Assembly: GCA_903873945.1 (NCBI GenBank)
Contig: CAIQQM010000066.1
Location: 1 to 33,896, forward strand
Reading direction: 5' to 3'
Origin: an uncultured Verrucomicrobiota bacterium
GTDB lineage: Bacteria > Verrucomicrobiota > Verrucomicrobiia > Limisphaerales > UBA8199
Length of the DNA: 33,896 bases
A program made the translations under genes and the position numbers. The notes under the pieces are model-generated. The model was given only the letters and a program-made list of their open reading frames with translations. It was not told the origin of the DNA and did not search any database. Positions 10,264 through 18,556 of this stretch are shown here, in pieces (the first letter of the stretch is position 1; the number at the start of each line of letters is the position of its first letter).

Positions 10264-10752
10264 ATGGTCACATCCAGCTTGAAGCCGGGGCATCTGCGAA
10301 GGATCAAGAGCCTGGCGCTGCTCAGCGATGAACAACTCGCGGCGTTCTTGAACTACGCGGAGGTCTTGAACTTTCCGCAATCGGTTACCCTCTTCACGGA
10401 GGGGCAGCCGGGCAACTCTATGTTTTTGATCCTGGAGGGGCAGATGCGTGTCTATTCCAAAACCAAGGGCGGGGAGATCATTTTCCTGCGCATGCTGGAT
10501 GCGGGCGACGCCTTCGGCGAAGTTGCTTTGTTGAACCAGTCCGCCCGGACGGCCAGCGTCGAGGCCGTCCAGAATAGCGTGCTGATTACCATAACCTCCG
10601 CCTCCTTGCAAAAACTGATGGCCGAACAGCCTGCCTTGGCGGCACAGTTTTTGTACCACCTGGCCCGTTCCCTGGGCCGTCAGTTGGGCGACATGACCAC
10701 CAAGATGCGCGCCCGGTTTGAGCACAAGGATATCATATCCTTTCTGCAATAA
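10264..10752 (+). CDS. Cyclic-nucleotide-binding domain protein lacking a recognisable HTH
   Basis: ORF 10222-10752; M at 10264 is the likelier start. CNB pattern FPQSVTLFTEGQPGNSMFLILEGQMRVYSK...LDAGDAFGEVALLNQSARTASVEAVQNS. The C-terminus ends after a short helix with no CRP HTH. Confidence 0.88.
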   Translation: MVTSSLKPGHLRRIKSLALLSDEQLAAFLNYAEVLNFPQSVTLFTEGQPGNSMFLILEGQMRVYSKTKGGEIIFLRMLDAGDAFGEVALLNQSARTASVEAVQNSVLITITSASLQKLMAEQPALAAQFLYHLARSLGRQLGDMTTKMRARFEHKDIISFLQ

Positions 10753-10769
10753 AATCCGGTCCGCGTGTC

Positions 10770-11050
10770 CGTCCCTCAATCCGTGAAATCTGTGCCATCT
10801 GTGGCTAAAATTCCGCGATCCCTCTTGGTTTTCCCGCCTCTTTGCGCTCTCCGCAAGAAATTCCTGTTCGAATTTCTGTGAAGAAGTCCGTGTTCAATCC
10901 GTGGCTGCTATGGGAAGTCGAACTTCGACTCTGTGAAATCTGTGGTTAATAATCCACAGTTAATCCGTGTTTAATCAGTGTGAATCCGTGGCTTCTTTCC
11001 CCGTTTGAGCCATCAGTGGCTCCCCTGTTCAAAAATCCGCGGCTAAGATT
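10770..11050. repeat. Cluster of degenerate ATC(C/T)GTG words in roughly 10-nt phase
   Basis: caatccgtgaaatctgtgccatctgtggctaaa (10777-), tccgtgttcaatccgtggctg (10888-), ctctgtgaaatctgtggttaataatccacagttaatccgtgtttaatcagtgtgaatccgtggctt (10929-), aaaatccgcggctaag (11031-). Confidence 0.7.
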
Positions 11051-12750
11051 CCCACCCTTTTCCTGCGCCGAACAAATCGTCCAAGGGCGAGCGCCCCGGC
11101 AATTCCGACGCACGTCCAGCCAAACAAATCGCCGTGGAGATTGTAATAGGTCCGGGCGTGGTGTTGTCCGGAGGCGGGAAGGGGAATCTCAGCCGTCATA
11201 TACCCGGGGCCGTAGATGGAGCCGCGGCTGTCGCGGAGGATTTGACGGAGACGGCCGCAGGCGTCCACCCAGCACGTGAGGCCGTTGTTGGCGCAACGAA
11301 TAAGAGGCACGTTGTTTTCCACCGTTCGGAATACCGCGCCGACGGTTTGTTGCCATTGCGCGGCGCCTTCGCCGAACCAGCCGTCGTTCGTGATGTTCAC
11401 GAGAAAGTCAGTGTCCGGTTCGACATTGCCGCGGGCGAGGTGGGGGAAAACGTCTTCGTAACAGATCATGACGGAGGTTTTCACGCCGAGGTCCTTGAGT
11501 TCAAATGGTACAGGTCGGTCGCCGGAAGCGAATCCGCCTTGGATGGGGGTGAACCATTTGAGAAAAGGAACAGTATCGGCCAGGGGAATGTATTCGCCGA
11601 AGATGACAAGGTTGCGTTTGAGATAGCGGGCGGCAAGTCTGCCTTCGGGGTCGATAAGGAAGGAGCTGTTGAAGTAGTCAACACCTTCGGGGTTGGAAGA
11701 GTTGCGGCGCGGTTCAAGGTCATCAGAACCGACAATCATCCAGATATGATGGCGACGGGCGAGGTCGGTGATGGCGGCAAATGTGTTGGTATCGTAACGA
11801 AGGAGTTTCGGGACGGCAGCTTCGGGCCAGATGAGCAGGTCGGTGCGGTTGCTGAGGGCCTGCTCCGAAAGGCGAACTAGGTCGCGGAAACGTTCGTCGT
11901 CGTTGGCGGCGTTCCAGATGAGGGTTTGGGGGATGCTCGGTTGAATGAGAGTGACGCTGAGCAACCGCGGCTGTGGCGTGTCCCCGGCGAGCCGCTTGAA
12001 GCCGAGGTTGAATAGCAAGGCGACAACCAGCATCGGCAGGATGATGTCGCCAAGCCATGCCGAACGGACGATGGGGCGGCGCAGGAGCGTAAGCCCGGCT
12101 GACAGGAACGAAAGGGAAAGCCAGACGACAAGGAACGATACCCCATAGATGCCGGTGACAGAGGCAATCTGAATCAGCGGAACCATCTGGTATTGGGATG
12201 AGCCAAGGAGATTCCAAGGGAAGCCGCCGAAGATGCGGGCGCTGACCATTTCGAGGGCGACCCAGACCGCCGCCCCGTAAATCGCCCAAAGCGTGCGTTT
12301 AGCCCAGCTCCTTGCCAATACGCCACGGAAGGGTTCGGCTTCGAATATGAGCCTGGCGGGATTCTGGACGCTTGAGCCCGTTCCTTGAAGGCTCGGCTTG
12401 AAGCCGCGGGTTGAGGATATGAGCCAGACCCAGGTTGCCGGAAACAATGCCATGAACGCGCTCAGGGCGAGCCAGCCGGTGGCCGGGCCTAGGGGAATGC
12501 CATGCCAGCGATAAGGGATGAGGAGAAGCCAATAGAGTGAGGCGAGGTTAAATGTAAGGCCCGAAACATAGCCAATACGAAAGCTCTCTCCGTTATGCCT
12601 GCCTAAGGCCGAGGCGAGCATCAGGGCGGGGGCAATCCAGGCGAGTCCGGTGATTCCAATTTTTGGGAATGCGGCGGCAAGGAGGAGTCCGGCAATCATC
12701 GCCAGCATGTAACGGCTGCTCAGGAACGGACTGGCCCGGAAGTTTTTCAC
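11029..12750 (-). CDS. lnt: Apolipoprotein N-acyltransferase
   Basis: 573 aa. N-terminal TM segments, then nitrilase domain with LLIWPEAAVP, NLVIFGEYIPL, VMICYEDVFPHLAR and NITNDGWFG. Confidence 0.92.
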   Translation of the reverse strand: MKNFRASPFLSSRYMLAMIAGLLLAAAFPKIGITGLAWIAPALMLASALGRHNGESFRIGYVSGLTFNLASLYWLLLIPYRWHGIPLGPATGWLALSAFMALFPATWVWLISSTRGFKPSLQGTGSSVQNPARLIFEAEPFRGVLARSWAKRTLWAIYGAAVWVALEMVSARIFGGFPWNLLGSSQYQMVPLIQIASVTGIYGVSFLVVWLSLSFLSAGLTLLRRPIVRSAWLGDIILPMLVVALLFNLGFKRLAGDTPQPRLLSVTLIQPSIPQTLIWNAANDDERFRDLVRLSEQALSNRTDLLIWPEAAVPKLLRYDTNTFAAITDLARRHHIWMIVGSDDLEPRRNSSNPEGVDYFNSSFLIDPEGRLAARYLKRNLVIFGEYIPLADTVPFLKWFTPIQGGFASGDRPVPFELKDLGVKTSVMICYEDVFPHLARGNVEPDTDFLVNITNDGWFGEGAAQWQQTVGAVFRTVENNVPLIRCANNGLTCWVDACGRLRQILRDSRGSIYGPGYMTAEIPLPASGQHHARTYYNLHGDLFGWTCVGIAGALALGRFVRRRKRVGILAADF

Positions 12751-12810
12751 CCGCCGCAGCTTGCCTCAAATGACTCGAAAGGCAAGCACTGGCGTGTGCG
12801 GGTATGCGGG

Positions 12811-13371
12811 CTAGTCAAAGATCTGGGTGATATGAGCACATCGGCGTGCCTTTCTGGCGAGGTTCACGCTGCCTCCGACTATGATTCCTTGGCGCGCATG
12901 CGGCCATACGGCGAGATCCACCGAGGAGTTTCCGGCATAGTCGAAACCGTGCTCGCCGAATCGCTCGACAAGCTTGGCCGCTTTGATCTTTCCGCGGAGG
13001 TTGAGCTTGCCGTTGCTGGCTAGAACCTCGTTGAACAAACTGAGATGGTCTGCGACCCGTTTCGCCAGCCGATAGTCTGCAGCCGAAACGAGAAGAAGGA
13101 TGCGGCCGGTTCGTCGCTCGGCTTGCAGGAACTCCACAAACGGCTCGTGATACGGCAGCGCGGTGACATCAACTTCGGTGCGGACGGCGACCTTTTCCTT
13201 CAGGCAGGCGCGTCCCCGGAGAAACCATAGCGGTACCAGCAGTGCGAACAGTGGGTTGTGCCGCAGCAGCTGCACCAGCGACTCCCAAAGCATGTCCGTT
13301 CGGATCACCGTGCCATCCAAATCGACGCAGAGAGGCACTGGATTTGGGTCTGTGGCAACTGATGGAGGCAT
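12811..13371 (-). CDS. HAD-family phosphatase (the HAD domain usually seen N-terminal to UbiA-family prenyltransferases)
   Basis: 186 aa. CVDLDGTVIRTDMLWESL (HAD motif I), LLLVSAADYRLAKRVADHLSLFNEVLASNG, FGEHGFDYAGNSSVDLAVW. Stop follows shortly after. Confidence 0.75.
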   Translation of the reverse strand: MPPSVATDPNPVPLCVDLDGTVIRTDMLWESLVQLLRHNPLFALLVPLWFLRGRACLKEKVAVRTEVDVTALPYHEPFVEFLQAERRTGRILLLVSAADYRLAKRVADHLSLFNEVLASNGKLNLRGKIKAAKLVERFGEHGFDYAGNSSVDLAVWPHARQGIIVGGSVNLARKARRCAHITQIFD

Positions 13372-13673
13372 GCTTTTTGAGTGCGTTTGAGACGCTAGCC
13401 GGACAGTTTGCAGTTGACAAGCTTTTCCCTATTACGAAGCTTTTTTGAGTTGATGAATTCTTTCTTCAAGCACGTCGGGGTGAGGAAATCGTCAACACTG
13501 CCAAAGTGCCGGCGCCGGATTCCGGCGAGTCCCTCCAAAGGATACTGCAACATGTTTCGTGGGCGTCGGTTATTGTTACGTTGTTCTGGGAGTGAACCGG
13601 GATTTTATTTCCGACAGGGATTCCAACGGCAGCGCTTGCTGATCACGGCGCGCGGGGAACCTCTTCTATAGCA

Positions 13674-14301
13674 ATGGAGCAGATGTCCGGCTTAACTCCA
13701 CCTGAACGATTCCGGCTTTTCATCGCGATAACGGTGCCGGAAGAGGTCGGGACGAAGATCGAAGAAGCGCAAGCCGAGCTGCGGCGCGCGTTGCCGGAAA
13801 GCACAGTCCGTTGGGCCCGGCGCGACCAGTTTCACCTTACCTTAAGATTTCTTGGAAATGTGGAAGCGCGCTTCACGGAGCCGCTGGCGCAAGCGGTTCG
13901 CGATGCTTGCCGGGGCTTCGCGGCGTTTCGGTTGCATGCTGAAGGAATTGGCTTTTTCCCCGGATGCGCGAGCGCCCCGTGTGATTTGGGTTGGTGTGAA
14001 AGACCGGCAAAACGGGCTGTTTCAGTTGCAACAGGCGGTGGAAGCGGTGGTTTGCAATTTCACTGCGGAAACGGCGGAAGGCAAATTCGCTGGGCATGTG
14101 ACTTTGGGCCGCATCAAGGAGCTCAGACGGGCTGAGACGGAAGTCGTCGGCAGGCTGGTTTCAGGAATGGCCCAACGGGTTTTTGGCGAGTGGACTGCTG
14201 CCAATGTCGAAATCATGCGCAGTGTGCTCTCGTCGGAGGGGGTGCGTTATGCTTCTCTCACAACCGTGCCGCTGGCAGCGGGCAAAACGTCCTGCGAATG
14301 A
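13674..14301 (+). pseudogene. thpR: RNA 2',3'-cyclic phosphodiesterase (ThpR/LigT-like), split by a +1 frameshift
   Basis: First frame: RLFIAITVPEEVGTKIEEAQAELRRALPESTVRWARRDQFHLTLRFLGNVE...GIGFFP. It continues in the +1 frame as DARAPRVIWVGVKDRQNG...FAGHVTLGRIKELR. The two HxT/S motifs (HLTL, HVTL) lie in different frames. Confidence 0.8.
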
Positions 14302-14308
14302 GTCTTTC

Positions 14309-16171
14309 ATGAGTGAATCCTCGAAAAAGCGGGCCGAGGAATTCCTGAAGGTTAGCGACCAGTTCCAGCTCGGGGCGCTCACAACCGAATTGTCTCATCC
14401 TGTCACTGCGAATCTTAGCGAAACCGCACGGCACGACATCGGCGCGGCGCTTGGGCTGCTCTTTGAAGTGGACGGAGACGTCCTTGTTAAATATCGCGAG
14501 TTTGTCGAGTCGGGCCGTGCGCAAGGGATTAAGGAAGCCCTGCTGCTCGCATTGAAGCGGGGAGGAAGGATTTTCTTTACGGGATGCGGCGCTACGGGAC
14601 GGCTGAGCATCCAACTCGTTTCGATCTGGCGGGAGTTCTGGCAACAGCAGCATGCCCGCGGCTCGGTTTGTTCCCCTTCAACAACGGAACTCGAAAACCG
14701 GGCACTGAGCGTTATGGCGGGCGGGGATTTTGCTCTCATCAAATCGGTGGAGGGCTTTGAGGACTTTGCGTCCTTCGGGGAGAAGCAGATTGGAGACCTT
14801 GGTGTGTCAGCGGCTGACGTTGTTTTCGCCATTACGGAAGGGGGCGAGACGTCGTTTGTCATCGGCACGGCTTGGAAGGGTGTCGCGGCTGGGGCGAAGG
14901 TTTACTTTGTTTACAACAATCCCGACGATGTGCTCTGCCGCCATGTGCAACGAAGCCGTGAAGTCCTTGAGGAGCCGCGGATAGAAAAGCTCAATCTTAC
15001 CACTGGGCCTATGGCGATCACTGGCTCGACCCGCATGCAGGCGACAACGATTCAACTCTGCGTTCTGCTCACGGTCCTCGAAATGGTTCTGCGGGATTTA
15101 ATGAGGAAAATCGATCCGAAAGGCCCATGCGCGCTGGAGTCATCGGTTGTCCCTTCACGGTTTCTCGAACAGCTCGAGCAAATGCACTCGGTCTTGCAGT
15201 CGTCGCCGATCTTGAGACAACTTTCCGATGTGGTTGCGCTTGAGGAGGTTGCTTATCGGTCCGGCCACAAAAACACCTACTTTGCCGACAAATTTGGAAT
15301 TGATGTCCTTACGGATACCACCGAACGTTCACCGACCTATTGCATCCCCCCATTTAAGAAATTTGACGATGCCGCAGCAGCCGAACCTTGGTCTTTTCTC
15401 TTCCTGCCGCATCGAGACACTCTAGAAGCTTGGCGGAGCATCATCAGACGAGAGCCGTTGTGCGTCGAATGGAGCGAAAGCGAAATCCGGACATTGGTTG
15501 GCGGCGAGAAGGTCGCTCGCACATACGGGATTGTGCGTAAGATCGGCAGGGCCGAATTGATGCGTTTCAAGATCGGCCTTGATGGCCTTCCTTACCGGCA
15601 GTTTTATGGAGGCGACAGCGCCACAGGAATTTTTTGCGAGGCTGAAAAGTTATTATTGCTTTCATCTGAGGGATTCTTTCGTGTGCAACTGGAGGGAGCG
15701 CGGAAAGCCGGAGCCGGAACCGGGTTGGTCTTTCTGGGACGCAAGACATCGTGCACTGAAATTAGCGGTTTCACCGACAGATGGAATCACGACTGCGTTG
15801 GGGTGTTCATTCCAGTTCCGGAAACGGATTTTCTGTTGGACGGGGTGACTCGCGCCGGCCTCAAGATGTTGTTGAACGGGATATCGACCTGCACAATGGT
15901 TCGGATGGGGCGAGTGATAGACAATTGTATGGTTTGGGTTGTAGCCAGCAATTTGAAGCTCATTGACCGAGCCACTCGTTACATTCAAAGGCTCACGAGT
16001 TTGGATTACCGGGCGGCAAACCAACTCCTCTTCGAAGTCATTGAGTACGTTGAGCCCCGGATGAAAGGCGACCTGACGTACCCGCCAGTGGTTGGGCTTT
16101 CTGTGATGCGCGCAAGGCATGGCCTCGGAAACGAGGAGGCGGAACGGCGCTTGTCGGCGGAATTAGGCTAA
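14309..16171 (+). CDS. SIS-domain protein, N-acetylmuramic acid 6-phosphate etherase / glucokinase-regulatory-protein-like
   Basis: ORF 14183-16171; ATG at 14309 (MSESSKKRAEEFL) is the likelier start. FFTGCGATGRLSIQL, ADVVFAITEGGETSFVIGTAWKG, LNLTTGPMAITGSTRMQATT, C-terminal MRARHGLGNEEAERRLSAELG. Confidence 0.78.
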   Translation: MSESSKKRAEEFLKVSDQFQLGALTTELSHPVTANLSETARHDIGAALGLLFEVDGDVLVKYREFVESGRAQGIKEALLLALKRGGRIFFTGCGATGRLSIQLVSIWREFWQQQHARGSVCSPSTTELENRALSVMAGGDFALIKSVEGFEDFASFGEKQIGDLGVSAADVVFAITEGGETSFVIGTAWKGVAAGAKVYFVYNNPDDVLCRHVQRSREVLEEPRIEKLNLTTGPMAITGSTRMQATTIQLCVLLTVLEMVLRDLMRKIDPKGPCALESSVVPSRFLEQLEQMHSVLQSSPILRQLSDVVALEEVAYRSGHKNTYFADKFGIDVLTDTTERSPTYCIPPFKKFDDAAAAEPWSFLFLPHRDTLEAWRSIIRREPLCVEWSESEIRTLVGGEKVARTYGIVRKIGRAELMRFKIGLDGLPYRQFYGGDSATGIFCEAEKLLLLSSEGFFRVQLEGARKAGAGTGLVFLGRKTSCTEISGFTDRWNHDCVGVFIPVPETDFLLDGVTRAGLKMLLNGISTCTMVRMGRVIDNCMVWVVASNLKLIDRATRYIQRLTSLDYRAANQLLFEVIEYVEPRMKGDLTYPPVVGLSVMRARHGLGNEEAERRLSAELG

Positions 16172-16325
16172 CCCCCCCGGCTCGGCTGCAGGACTCGCAG
16201 AGTTTGACAGGATTTGGGGATCGTCGCTTTTGCCCGACCACTTCCAGCGGCATTTCCGGGGTTCCGGTTTCCCCATCAGAATCTGCGCTCGTTCCAGGAA
16301 ATCCAGCCCCGGGTTTTGGATTTGA

Positions 16326-16619
16326 TCATGGCCTTGCTGACTGGCTGACCTTTTCCTTGTGTTGCGCCGCCCAGCGTTCCGCCCGGTTCAGGGCAGCAAT
16401 GGCTCCGGCGAGACCCAAAGCAAGGATCAATAATGCTATGATGGTCCAAACCACCAATTCGCGTGGCACAGCAGGTTCTTGCGGTGTTGTCCCCAGGAGC
16501 AGTTCCGTCTGTCTGCCGCAATGAGGACATTGGCTCATCATGCCGGCCGATTCGGCTGGAAAGCTAATTGGCTGGCCGCACTCGCTGCATGGTCCTGTTA
16601 AATCCTTTGTTTGGTTCAT
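16326..16619 (-). CDS. Small zinc-ribbon membrane protein
   Basis: 97 aa. Two CxxC pairs (CSECG...CPHCG) followed by one hydrophobic segment (LVVWTIIALLILALGLAGAIAAL). Confidence 0.6.
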   Translation of the reverse strand: MNQTKDLTGPCSECGQPISFPAESAGMMSQCPHCGRQTELLLGTTPQEPAVPRELVVWTIIALLILALGLAGAIAALNRAERWAAQHKEKVSQSARP

Positions 16620-16747
16620 TCAGTTTCGGTCATCTTCAGGTCACGGTGACAAACATAAGAGAACTGTCACAAAGGAATGTCTGCGAGGTCCGAGCGTTTC
16701 GAGAAGTTCCCCAAGACCAATCCCGGGCGAAACCTTCCCACATCGAG

Positions 16748-18247
16748 TTAATAGACCTTGCGGAGATTGGAGGGGAGAATGTTCAGCTCGGTGCGGTATT
16801 TAGCGACCGTGCGCCTGGCGATGACGATGCCTTTTTCCTTGAGCATCCTGACAACTTCCTGATCGGAGCGTGGCTTGCCAGTGTTTTCGCCGCTAAAAAT
16901 ATCGGCAATCATGTCTTTTACACTGGTGTTGGACATCCCATCCCCGCTCGCGGTCTGGATGCCTGCGGTGAAGAAATATTTCATCTCGAAGATACCCTGC
17001 GGGGTCTGTATGTATTTGCCGGAAACTGCGCGGCTGACCGTAGTTTCATGAACGCCAACGACCCCGGCAACCTGGACCATCGTAAGGGGTTTTAGGAAAG
17101 CGACGCCTTTGAGCATGAAATCACGCTGGCGATGCACAATTTCCCGCGCGATGTTAAGAATCGTCTGCTGGCGCTGGTGCAAGCTCTTAATCAAAAACTT
17201 TCCAGCGCGGATTTTCTCGCGAATATAATTGCGCACCTCGCCCGAGTTCTCACCTCGCGCCATTAAATCTTTGTAGGTATTGCTGATGCGCAAGTGGGGG
17301 ATATGCTCGTTGTTGGTAGTGATGACAAAGTCATCCCCCGTTTTCTGGACAAACACCTCCGGGAGGACGTATTGATCGTTATCCGGCAAGAAGGCGCGGC
17401 CAGGACGAGGTTCGAGCCGGGCGATGCGTGCCAGGGCAGCCTGAACATCTTCCAAAGAACAATCGGTGCCACGGGCAATTTCAGGAATGCGCCGCTTGCC
17501 AAGGGCGTCCATGAACTCGTTGACGATACGATATTCAAGAGTGTTTTGCTGGCCGGAGCGTTCGAGCTGCAAGAGGAGACATTCGCGCAGGTCCCGCGCG
17601 CCGACGCCGGACGGATCGAAGGATTGAATGACCTTGAGCACACTGAGAATGCTATCTGCCGGTAGTGACGTGGAGAAGGCCAACTCGTCAACAGTGGCTT
17701 TAAGATAGCCATACTCATCGATGTTGCCGATGAGCATCTCGGCAACAGGCCAGAGGGCAGGCGACAGGGTGGACTCACGAACCTGTTCGAGAAGAGTTTC
17801 CTGCAGCGACGTGCTTGCTACAAGGGAATCGAACATGAACTGCCGCTTCTCTTCGTCCTCGGCCGAAGCGCGGGCAGGGAGATTGGTTTGTGCAAAATGG
17901 TCGCGCCATTCCTGGTCAAGTTGGACCAGCCGATCGAATTCGGCCTGGAAGTCGTCAGCCGGCTCGCTTGCGCTCTTTTCAGCAGCAGGATCCAAGTTCA
18001 TGTCTGCCGGGGGCTCGGCAGGATCGGCGGACTGGATCGGCTTTTCCGGCTCGGAGTTGTACTTATCCTGCGAATCAACCTCTGACGCGGGGGTTTCTTC
18101 GAGGACTGGGTTTTGTTGTAACTCTTGTTCTACCAACGCCTTGAGTTCGAGTGTGGGGGCTTGCAAGAGGGCTAGCGACTGCTGTAATTGTGGTGCGAGC
18201 ACCAGCGATTGCGTCAAACGCTGAGACAATTGTAAGCCTTGCGGCAT
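16748..18247 (-). CDS. rpoN: RNA polymerase sigma-54 factor
   Basis: 499 aa. N-terminal Q/L-rich activator region (QSLVLAPQLQQSLALLQAPTLELKALVEQELQQNPVLEE), core HTH VHETTVSRAVSGKYIQTPQGIFEMKYFFT, RpoN box ARRTVAKYR. Confidence 0.96.
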   Translation of the reverse strand: MPQGLQLSQRLTQSLVLAPQLQQSLALLQAPTLELKALVEQELQQNPVLEETPASEVDSQDKYNSEPEKPIQSADPAEPPADMNLDPAAEKSASEPADDFQAEFDRLVQLDQEWRDHFAQTNLPARASAEDEEKRQFMFDSLVASTSLQETLLEQVRESTLSPALWPVAEMLIGNIDEYGYLKATVDELAFSTSLPADSILSVLKVIQSFDPSGVGARDLRECLLLQLERSGQQNTLEYRIVNEFMDALGKRRIPEIARGTDCSLEDVQAALARIARLEPRPGRAFLPDNDQYVLPEVFVQKTGDDFVITTNNEHIPHLRISNTYKDLMARGENSGEVRNYIREKIRAGKFLIKSLHQRQQTILNIAREIVHRQRDFMLKGVAFLKPLTMVQVAGVVGVHETTVSRAVSGKYIQTPQGIFEMKYFFTAGIQTASGDGMSNTSVKDMIADIFSGENTGKPRSDQEVVRMLKEKGIVIARRTVAKYRTELNILPSNLRKVY

Positions 18248-18499
18248 GCAATAATTTTAAACCAACTTGATTTTAACACAAGCACAAACTTGGCACGACT
18301 TTCGCTTCAAACTGTCCACTTGGTTTTGGAATGGAAGTTGCTGTTAATAACTGGAGGCAGGGTCGTTTTTCCTCTGATTGACTTGGATGAAAGACTTTAT
18401 TAGCCCAGCGCAGTGTTGCTGCTACGTGTCGTTGGTCGTCAACAACTGCCGTTTCTCGGTGTTGCCTGCCGCCCTCGTGCGCCACAACCTAAATTGATT

Positions 18500-18527
18500 T
18501 TGACTCGCCCCCCGGCTTCGCTATGCT
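18500..18527 (+). promoter_or_regulatory. Candidate sigma-70 promoter for pgk operon
   Basis: TTGACT (18500-18505), 16-bp spacer, TATGCT (18522-18527), about 30 bp upstream of the pgk ATG. Confidence 0.5.
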
Positions 18528-18556
18528 CTGCGCCCTTATTGGGATGACCTGATATT

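Noticed and set aside
9346-10779. 477-aa minus-strand ORF opposite the cyclase and CNB genes
   Set aside because: Shadow ORF covering two well-supported plus-strand genes.
11134-11880. 248-aa plus-strand ORF opposite lnt
   Set aside because: Antisense to the nitrilase domain of lnt, which has clear catalytic motifs.
13408-13671. 87-aa ORF between the HAD gene and thpR
   Set aside because: No domain, atypical Arg-rich composition, spans small GC palindromes; probably noncoding.
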